Source: Ophryocystis elektroscirrha (Eukaryota > Apicomplexa > Conoidasida > Neogregarinorida > Ophryocystidae). Taken from it: a stretch of 10,136 nucleotides of DNA. Positions 1-8,600 of this stretch are shown here, piece after piece. The stretch spans positions 1 to 10,136 of the forward strand of contig JAQIFP010000118.1 in NCBI GenBank assembly GCA_030141585.1, written 5' to 3'. The stretch's first letter is position 1, and each line of letters opens with the position of its first letter. The position numbers were made by a program, and so were the translations under genes. The notes beneath the pieces are model-generated. The model was not told the origin of the DNA and made no database searches. It saw nothing but the letters and a program-made list of their open reading frames with translations.

Positions 1-195
1 ACATATATATACATATATATACATATATATACATATATATACATATATATACATATATATACATATATATACATATATATACATATATATACATATATAT
101 ACATATATATACATATATATATATATACATATATATACATATATATACATATATATACATATATATACATATATATACATATATATACATATATC
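1..195. repeat. 10-bp tandem repeat (ACATATATAT), about 19 units
   Basis: Twelve exact units from 1 to 120, a 6-bp phase slip, then seven more to about 195. The left end is cut by the window. It lies upstream of the first visible eIF3i exon and so probably in an intron of that gene. Confidence 0.95.
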
Positions 196-407
196 TGCAC
201 ATATATGTATATAAGTAGGTTGATATATATTCCATGTATATATATATGTATATGTATATATCTATATTTATATATCTTTTTTGTATATTTGTATACATAT
301 TTTATATATATGTATAGATAAATGTTTAAATATATGTATATACGTATTTATAAAATTAATTATGAATTGTGTGTGAAATGACTAAATTAATTATTATATT
401 CATATAG
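196..407 (+). other. AT-rich stretch, probable intron end before the first visible eIF3i exon
   Basis: No coding frame matching the missing N-terminal blade of eIF3i is visible here. Degenerate TATA-type sequence leads to a CATATAG acceptor at 401-407. The missing first exon(s) should lie left of the window, making this an intron of more than 407 nt. Confidence 0.6.
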
Positions 408-2527
408 ACAAATAATATATTCCGCAGAACTTTATGAGCATAAAGTTGAAGATACTGTGAGGTCTAGAGCTATTTGGGATTTTGATGTTACTCATGACGG
501 TTCTCGTTTAATCATTGCAACTTCCCGTAAAATAGTTGTGTGTTTTTATATGCATTTTAGAGGATGTAATTGTGTTTGATGTTCAAACCGGAAAAGAACT
601 TATTGTGTTAAATGTTGGAGCCGTCGTTAAAACTGTAGCATGGAACAAAAAACCTGATGATCAGGTAATACTGCTATACTATTGATTATACTTCATTATT
701 TATTCTATGTATTGCCAATTTGAACAAACTCATATATATATATATATCTATAAATCAATTTTTATAACTCAATATACGTTATATATACCGAGTTATACGT
801 ACTATATATATATGTATGTATATAAAACGTATATATATAAATTAGTTTTTATATTCAAATATACGGTAAAGATATATCTATATATATATAAGTATTTTAT
901 ATGTATTTATTTATATAAAACGTATATAGATAGAAATTAATTTTTATACGTAAATATACTGTTTATATATATATATATTCATACTATATATATATGTATG
1001 TATATAGAACGTATATATATAAATTAGTTTTTATATTCAAAAATACGGTTAACATATATATTTATATTTTTATTTATATAGAATGTATATATTTATAAAT
1101 TAGTTTTTATAACTAAATATACGGTATATATATATATGGTTCATATATATATACGGTTTATATACATATATATACAATTTATATACATATATATACGATT
1201 TATATATACATGTATGTATATGCTCTTATTATTGTATAGACGATTTATACATGTGTATATACCTATATGTGTATGGATATATATAATGTGAAATAACGAG
1301 TGCGTATAAATACTAATAAGGAAACTCATATCCGTAATTCAATGAGTTTACAGATATGTATGTATTAATAAGTAAATATTTTTGTATATATATTAAAACT
1401 CTGATATTAATTTTTGTTAAGTGGTCTTTTGCCATCGGTCGCGATAGCTTTGAATCTGTGGAAATGGGAATAGCAATATATCAAATAATGGAGGGGAAAA
1501 ATGCACAACTCACGTGTCAACTTGTTCTGGAAATAACAGATATTCCTTCTAAGTGTGCAAAACTAGATTATGGCATATATGATGAAACTATTTTATCTTT
1601 CCATGATAACGGAACTATTTGCATCTGGGATGTTAAAACAGGAAGAAAATTAAAACAAGCTCAGCCTTTCAACAAGTTAATAACAAGTATTGATTTTTCC
1701 AGTGATCGTGCTTTCTGCTTATGCGTAAGTTCTCAATTTTTAAAAAAATATATATATATATATATATATGTAAATTAATATATTTTATATTATATATAAA
1801 CAATTATTATGCATTTATGTGAAATATTTGGTTTTATTTATATATATTTAAGAAATATATATAGAAAGATCCTTAAAATGTAACTAAGAATATACATACA
1901 TGTATTTTTAGACAATAATTATAGTTTAATTATTTAATAATAACTTTATTATTATAATTATATAATATTAATAATATTTAAGTTAAAGTATCAATAATTT
2001 AAATGATAATTAAAGTGTAGTTTGAATATATATATATTGTTTTTGATAATATGTACTAAATAAGTTGTTATTTATGAAGGAAACATCATTTAAGAAATTT
2101 AGGCATCACATGACCGTACAGCAAAACTTCTTTACACAGTGGATTTATCAATAGTGCAAACATACAAAACTGATCGTCCTCTAAATGCTTGTTCTCTTTC
2201 ACCATTGGATAAAGCAAAAAACTCTTCCAAAGCTCGAAATCATTTGATAATTGCAGGAGGACAATCAGCGGAAGAAGTTACTACAACAAGTATATTAAAT
2301 AAATGTTTTTAAGTTTTAACTTAGAAACCCAGGAAGCTAAATCAGAGATATTATTGGTAAATACCATTACAGCAGATACTCTAGGCACAATAGCTAGTGG
2401 CTTCAGTCCTGTAAACTCTATATGCTTTATGAGAGACGGTTCTGGTTTTGTATTGGGTGCCGAAGAAGGTAATATACGTTTATACCGGTTCGATCAATCT
2501 TATTTCACTAACCCCAAGTTAAATTAA
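408..2527 (+). CDS. EIF3I: Eukaryotic translation initiation factor 3 subunit I (WD40 protein), 5'-partial, 5 visible exons
   Basis: Scaffold subunit of eIF3, which recruits the 40S subunit and mRNA in the cytoplasm; in yeast (TIF34) it sits with eIF3b and eIF3g. Predicted exons are 408-526, 561-664, 1422-1724, 2103-2289 and 2325-2527, giving 304 residues and a TAA stop. Family hallmarks seen: YKTDRPLNA, then IIAGGQSAEEVTTT (family: GGGQEAxDVTTT), then GFSPVNS and GNIRLYRFDQSYF at the C-terminus (family: GHFGPxNS ... EDGxxRxHxFxxxYF). Blade motifs IWDFDVTHDG, VIVFDVQTGKEL and GTICIWDVKTGRKL are typical WD repeats. The family is about 325-347 residues, so roughly the first 45-50 residues (blade 1) are missing; their exon must lie left of the window. 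The acceptor at 406-407 gives the first visible exon. The ATG codons at 1356 and 2303 lie in introns and are not starts. Identity is well supported; exact splice sites are inferred. Confidence 0.9.
527..560 (+). other. 34-nt intron in eIF3i
   Basis: GTAAAA donor and TTTTAG acceptor. Reading through meets a TGA soon after, while removal joins LIIATS to DVIVFDVQTGKEL in frame (phase 1). An alternative, 535-562 (GTTGTG...AGAG, 28 nt), would add two residues and restore the exact spacing of the human blade, but its donor lacks the GTA seen in every other intron here. Confidence 0.75.
752..1125 (+). repeat. Approximately 87-bp tandem repeat, five diverged copies
   Basis: A 29-bp core, about AAATTAGTTTTTATATTC followed by AAATATACGGT, recurs at 752, 839, 934, 1021 and 1097 (spacing 87, 95, 87, 76). 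In later copies it is preceded by a TATATAAAACGTATATAT-like block. The copies differ by several substitutions. The core holds most of the G and C in this intron. Confidence 0.85.
1146..1204 (+). repeat. 21-bp tandem repeat, three copies
   Basis: The unit is about ACGGTTTATATACATATATAT; its C falls at 1154, 1175 and 1196. The first unit starts with the same ACGGT that ends the core of the larger repeat upstream. Confidence 0.75.
1725..2102 (+). other. 378-nt intron of eIF3i
   Basis: Consensus donor GTAAGT after the codons for RAFCLC, acceptor TTTAG before ASHDRTAKLL, phase 0. The joined protein (FCLC-ASHDRTAKLL) matches the family segment around TASKDNTAKLF without a gap. The interior is AT-rich with a short TA run near 1748-1768 and no other structure that I can see. 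Confidence 0.85.
2290..2324 (+). other. 35-nt intron in eIF3i
   Basis: GTATAT donor, TTAG acceptor, phase 1 (A + AA = Lys). It contains an in-frame TAA at 2332-side reading of the upstream exon, so it must be removed. After removal the stretch from VTTT to PVNS has 32 residues, exactly the number in human eIF3i, so the boundary is well fixed by colinearity. A TTTTAAC stretch close to the acceptor could serve as branch site. Confidence 0.88.
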
Positions 2528-2558
2528 TGTCGCTTTTTAAAAGTTTTGTAACGTTTTA
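2528..2558. other. 31-bp gap between convergent stop codons
   Basis: Between the eIF3i TAA (2525-2527) and the predicted GCN1 TAA (2561-2559 on the minus strand) there are only 31 bases. An AATAAA hexamer on the minus strand (2560-2555) overlaps the GCN1 stop codon and could be its polyadenylation signal. No AATAAA is seen just after the eIF3i stop; 3' ends of either transcript probably run into the other gene. Confidence 0.6.
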
Positions 2559-2684
2559 TTATTTTTTATTAGATAAAACAAAATTATTCAACTTATTGAA
2601 TTCATGTTCAGTTACGTGAGATTTATAACATTGAACATCGATGATTCCATTGTTATTTAAGACAGAAAGTATTAGTTGATGCAC
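2559..2684 (-). CDS. GCN1: Predicted last exon of GCN1
   Basis: After a 39-nt intron (2723-2685, GTATAT...CATAG, phase 0) the frame runs 41 codons to a TAA at 2561-2559. The product starts [17 protein letters not shown] and is polar and Lys/Asn-rich at the end, as expected of a tail. Without splicing the protein would end at the TGA at 2696-2694 with VYIHSTNNI. Consistent phase, acceptor sequence and the pattern of other tiny introns favour splicing; homology cannot confirm it. Confidence 0.55.
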   Translation of the reverse strand: MHQLILSVLNNNGIIDVQCYKSHVTEHEFNKLNNFVLSNKK

Positions 2685-3517
2685 CTATGAGAATCAAATA
2701 TTATTTGTTGAGTGTATATATACCTCATGTTGTATATTTTGCATATGTGGTATAATAGCTTTGAGAATACTGGTTTTCTTTGGTATATCAAGTGGTACAC
2801 TTTTATTGTATTTTAACAAACCATTTAAAGCACATTTCAAAATAGTTTTATCACTAGATAAACTGATGTTTTCTATGAAAATAAAAAACAATTCTTGACA
2901 TAAATCTGTGAATTTTTGGTTCCTAATAAAAATTTAGAGCTTAATTAACATATCTTACGTGGAATTTAAATATAAATGGGATAAAGTTAGTAATGCAGAG
3001 TTTCTTAACTCAGGAATATTCATAAGTACTAATATACTCAGCTTAATCCAACTGGCAACTTCATCGTTTTCCCACAGTTGATTGAAGTAAAATACTTGAG
3101 TCAAAAGAAGTGCACATATCTATTATATTGACATATATATATATTGCAAGATTACTTTGCATTCATTTTGATCGGAGTTTTCCGTCAATTCATTGTGGAT
3201 GTAGTCTTCAAATAAAGACAGTTGATCGCAAATACTGCGCTTATTTACGAACTTAATAAAACAATTTGCAATGGGTATATTAAGTTCATCAATTTCGTTA
3301 TCGATGTTTACTTTAGACTTCAAAGCTTGAAGAAAAGATTGACTTGTACCTTCCGATAAACATTTAATATCACTATCTAATATAAGCGATATAATCTCTA
3401 CTATTTCTTTGAAATTTAGCAAATCGTCTTTCTAAAAAAAAATTAATGCTGTTTGATAAACCAAAAATAAATTTTTTATCATATATTCTTTAAATAATAA
3501 TATATTATTAAACATAA

Positions 3518-3559
<42 letters not shown>

Positions 3560-3579
3560 AAATAAATTTCTATATTTGA

Positions 3580-3626
<47 letters not shown>

Positions 3627-4200
3627 TATATGTATATATATACTTAAATGTATTTGTATATACGCTTAATATGTGTATATATATAGTAATAATTAATTGT
3701 ATATTAGGTTACATTTGAGTCGAGCAATCTTTTGGAAATATCCTTGAAAATAGGATCTAACCTTGCGTATCTCAGTGCTGTCATAAAAGGTAAAGCTTTC
3801 ACTGAACTAATCCAGTTATTGCAAAATAGTTTATTGACTAAAACAACACACACTTGTAAATGAAATACTTTAAGTTCATCAGGATATTTCTTAAATGCCG
3901 CTCTAATTAGAATGTATAAAAACCAGAAGAGTTTACATGACAACGGAGAAAATATCGTTAACTGAGTGCTTTTTAGTGTAATGCATTCGAATCAAATATG
4001 CCACAATTTGATTTGATATTTGGTGCCGTAAAATATCATAGTGACTGTACGTAATTATGTGCTGCAATATTTGGAAACAACAAGAATAATCATTTCCCCC
4101 AATGCTTTCCATAGATATTCTAAATATAATAAATTCAAAATTATCAACTATTAACATTCATTAACAAATCTATTCAATATAATACAAAATAAACACATCT

Positions 4201-4272
<72 letters not shown>

Positions 4273-5626
4273 CTACATATGTATACATATATATAGATAT
4301 CTTGTGTAATTTATATATATAGTGTATAAGGTGAATGATATTCTTACTGTGATTTACACAGATCAATTAAGCTAGTGGAGAATTCCTGAGTATAGCCATA
4401 ATTTTTTTTCTCATAATCATTAGGTTGTATAGTATTTAAATTTGCAATAATAAGATTGAAATAGTGGAAATTTCTGGATTCAGTTTGTGAGAGTTTTTTG
4501 AAATAAATAGCAAAAGTTGAAGTTATTTGTTGAGTGTAGCATTGGGGGAAGTTTTTTGAATCAAAAGCTTGCGGTAAATTATTAATAAAGCTTGTAGGGA
4601 AAAAGTTTTGATCTAATCCTTCGGAATTTCGGTAAAATACTTCTAACATATATAGCACTAATGTTTTTTGGTAATAGTCTTCAATGGAACCAAGATTCCT
4701 AGATAAAAATAGAGACTCGAGTTGTTTAAAGATTTCCATTGAATATGTAGAGAATGATGCGTAATGTTTCAAAAGTTCTTCGATAGACTGTTTCATTATT
4801 TCATATAAGGTAGATAATTCGTTCTTTTCCATATCTTTAAGACTAAATACACCATATTCGTAAATGTACTGTATAAGTTCAGAAAATAAGCAAGAAAATG
4901 CTTTATACTTTTTAATAACAGAAAAACTTCCTAACAGTTTAATTAACAGTAAGTTACAAGGTCTTTTAAAGGTTTTCATTAATTCTTGAGCGATAGAAGG
5001 ATTTATTTCAAGTATTGTTCTTATAGATTCTATATGATTGTATGCTTCTTCGATTTCAGACTTATCCTTATTTGATTGTACATCTATTAAAGGTGCTAAT
5101 AACGTGCTTATTATTTCTTCTTGGTTAACATTTAGCTTTCCAAAACAATTAGCCGCAGCAGTTCTTTGCTCAAGGTCCAAGCTTCTATTATTAAATATAA
5201 TATAAATAATAAATAAATTAAATGCTTTTGTTTTAATAAAAAATAATTATATTTTTATATTTATTACACATAAAAATATCAATATATATATATGAATACA
5301 AGTGTACAAAAACAATTATACGCATAGTTAAATATAGTAATTATATTAATGTACATATATTAATAATTAAATTAAAAACTATAATTATTAATACTATGAA
5401 TTATAATTTTATTTACTTTAACGCAGGTTCCAATAGTTTGAGAATTGTTACTACATTTTTCTTAATTGACTCATTACTAATATGAGGTAGAATTATAGAT
5501 ATTGCTGTTGCTGCATTAGTAATATGTTCGGGTTTTTTCAACATTTCCAATAAATTTGGCATAATTATTCTGTCTACTTCATCAGGGAATTTACTAGCGA
5601 TATCCTCTAAACAGTTTATAGAGACC
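2559..5626 (-). CDS. GCN1: GCN1 C-terminal HEAT region including the presumed GCN2-binding (RWD-binding) part
   Basis: Eight exons from 5626 to 2559 give about 727 residues, close to what follows the eEF3-like block in other GCN1 proteins. The start is clearly homologous: [18 protein letters not shown] then [13 protein letters not shown] matches the family's RTLGDLVRKLGEKILPEIIPILEEGL. Further on the similarity thins to a helical repeat pattern, for example [20 protein letters not shown] and [21 protein letters not shown]. In yeast this area holds the domain that binds the RWD domain of GCN2, with a key arginine (R2259); I cannot identify that residue by eye. Three of the last introns are only 36-39 nt. 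Confidence 0.78.
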
Positions 5627-8600
5627 CTAGTAAGAAAAAATAATGAATTAAAAAAATTAGAGATTAACATTGAAATTATAATATACAAATATATTTATAT
5701 ATATATATATATATTTATAGATATATTTTCTTGATAAGCTTACGTTTGTTTTTGTTGATTTTGAGATACCAAATTAGTACAAAGCCTTTTAAATAATATG
5801 GGCATTATTTTTTTTAATGTTTTGGGAGTATTTGAGACAACATTTTTCCATATATTAGTAGCTTGTCGTTTGACAGGTTGATAATCATCAAAACGCACAA
5901 TATATAATGAACATAATATAAAGGCTCTTTTTTCTAACGAAGATATTTCTGAGGATTCAGTATCTATCCCAGCAGCATGCTGGGCAAGAGTTCCTAGTAG
6001 TTGAATAGCAGGAATCCTTATATTTGGTTTAATATGAAATATTGCATCCTCTAATGGTGCTAATAATAGAGCACTATGAGATGGTCCATACTTGGTAACT
6101 AAACTTTCAGCTGCCTTAAACGCTACGTCTCTTTGAGCTTCAGAATCAAGTGACATAGTACGCAAGAATACTGGAAGTACGACAGGCACAAATTCCTATA
6201 AAAATTAGTATATATGTATATATATATACTTTAATTTAATCTAATTTATTGCATAAAGTTTTTATCAATAAATGATAATTATAACAATAATAATAATAAT
6301 TATAATAATAAGCATATTATTTCTAATTATAAATAATTTTATATCTAAACAATCATTTAAACAAAAAGGAGTTTTTATCAAGTTATAGTTAATGCATATA
6401 TATATAGGAAGAAATAAACTATTAAATTAATTACTTGAAAGTTGTCCTCTAAAGCATTAGGTAAGAACACAAGTAATCCTAAATAACCATCTCGTGTGTT
6501 AAAATCGTTGCTTTTCGTTTTTTCCAAGATATCGGGTAGCATTTCAGACAATTTTTGGGGTCCTAATGGAGCAATTATTTGAGCCAAAGCATTTGCAGCT
6601 CCCATCCTTTCTGTTGTTATAGGAGAGACTAATTTTTGGTATAACCAATCGGTATCTTCCAACTGTCCTTCAAAAACGTGAACAATCATACGGTAAACAC
6701 AAGCAATCAAATTACGTATTTCAGGTGAAGAATGGAATAAAGTTTCTTTTACGGCAGCTTTTACGTAATTGAAATGTTTGGTAAATAGGACTTTATCGTT
6801 TGAAATAATGCACATAGTGCAAAGTAGAGCAGCTGCATTTTTTTTTACTGAAGGTATTCTGCATGTTAGTCCATGTTTTATACACCGTATAATCAGCATT
6901 AATGCGCATGACTTTACATTATGATTGAAATTGTGGTTTATAACTGTATTAAAGAACTTTACTATGTTATCTTCCGAAGGAGCTTTTAACAAAGTTATAA
7001 TATCATTATTTAACCCAAATAAATAGTCCGAAGGAAACTTCTGTACTATTTGAGTGAAAAGTATTTCTGTATCTTTAATAATATTAGGATGCATATCATG
7101 GATATAATCACAAAGTAATGCCAGAATTTTCTCTAGTATATCTTGGTCACATAAAGAAACATATTCTTCAGTTAAAAAACTAAAGACGCCAGAATGTCTT
7201 ATTTTCCAATTATTACACGTTACTATGTCAGATATTATATAATCAGTTATTTTATTTTGCATATAGTCTGTGAAGCTTGAAAGAAAATTAAATGACCATT
7301 GATTACATCCATATATTTTAGAGCGTACTAGACAGTTATACAATGCTATGACGTAATCTGGCTCTATCAATATATTCATAGACTTAATCATGCAATAAAC
7401 CCAGGTTGAAATACTGTTTTTAAACGTCATTGATGATCTCTCATTTACAGATAATATTATTCGGATGATTGAATAAAGCAAAAACTTGGATAAACTTGAA
7501 TTTATACCAAATCCACGGCAAATTCCGTAAGTGATATATATCTGACCTTCAAGAATATTTGCTTCCTGGGACAATCTTACAAAATGTTTTTGTATTAATT
7601 GTGGCAATAATGGATAATTTTCAAGTACTAAAGTACCTATAGAATTAAAACTGGACATTTCTTGAATACTGCGTGATAGTATTAGAGAGTTATTAAATTC
7701 CTCAATATCATTTGAGAACAGAAAATCATTTTTTTTATACTTCAAAGTTACGTCTTCATGATAAGGCTGTGTATAAAAGAATCTTATTGTCTCAGATAAA
7801 AGCTCTGCTACACCCCATAAAGCTTCAGTAGTATGTTCTGTTTGATTTAGTAAGACACCAACAAATCTTTCTATTTTTTCAATCTTGATCTGGAACTTTG
7901 TAATTAATGTTGCCAAAGTATTTTGAATAAACAATCTAGTATTTTCTGAATTTATCAATTTACATAAATCATATAAGTAATCCAGTAATATATCTACTGA
8001 TTCCAGTTTACTATTCTCAATCATACACGTTATCAATTCTAGTGAACGGTCTACTATTGCATCCTCGTAAGAAACAGTTCTGATTTACATAGTGTTACAT
8101 TTAGCTATCAATATATCAAATTATTACAAGTATTGAACCTACTTTTACGTAATTCTATGTAATCTTTCTTTTAGTTTATATATATATATATATATAAATT
8201 TATTTTGATAAAAAGGATATATATAGATATATATATGTATATATATAGATATATATAGATATATATAGATATATATAGATATATATAGATATATATAGAT
8301 ATAAATAGATATATATAGATATATATAGATATATATAGATATACATAAATATATATAGATATATATAGATATATATAAATATATATAAATATATATAGAT
8401 ATATATAAATATATATAGATATATATATATAGAGATATATAAATATAATTAAATTTTATATAGTAATTTAATAACTTATACAGATCAAATTAATAGATAA
8501 TAAGTTTTAATTGTAATTTCAAGTATTTTTTTACATTATTATCAATGGTAAGTAATAATCCAATAATACTTCATCAAAGTAGTTTTGTTTAGTTATGACA

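Larger units (their letters stand above)
665..1421 (+). other. 757-nt AT-repeat-filled intron of eIF3i
   Basis: Donor GTAATA directly follows the codons for KKPDDQ; acceptor TTAAG precedes WSFAIGRD, phase 0. It holds the approximately 87-bp tandem repeat and a 21-bp repeat. The tyrosine/isoleucine-rich open frames inside it (707-940 +, 1141-1329 -) come from TATA repeats and are not genes. Confidence 0.8.

Noticed and set aside
1..195. Decamer array as a CRISPR or telomere-like repeat
   Set aside because: There are no unique spacers and the unit is pure AT with one C; it is a simple tandem repeat.
707..940. 77-residue open frame on the plus strand, Tyr/Ile-rich
   Set aside because: It reads through the tandem TATA repeats of the eIF3i intron; composition is repeat-driven and it has no family resemblance.
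1141..1329. 62-residue open frame on the minus strand
   Set aside because: Also translated AT repeat (IYxHTH/YINRIYM pattern) within the same intron.
1356..1421. ATG at 1356 as the start of a separate WD40 gene
   Set aside because: The first 22 residues are hydrophobic intron-like sequence; a TTAAG acceptor at 1421 and continuity with the upstream exon show that coding starts at 1422 as part of eIF3i.
2303..2326. ATG at 2303 as the start of a small protein
   Set aside because: It lies inside the 35-nt intron; removing the intron restores exact spacing with eIF3i.
3513..4264. Long AT runs as centromere, replication origin or cruciform element
   Set aside because: They lie within introns of one gene model and look like ordinary microsatellite growth; nothing else marks an origin.
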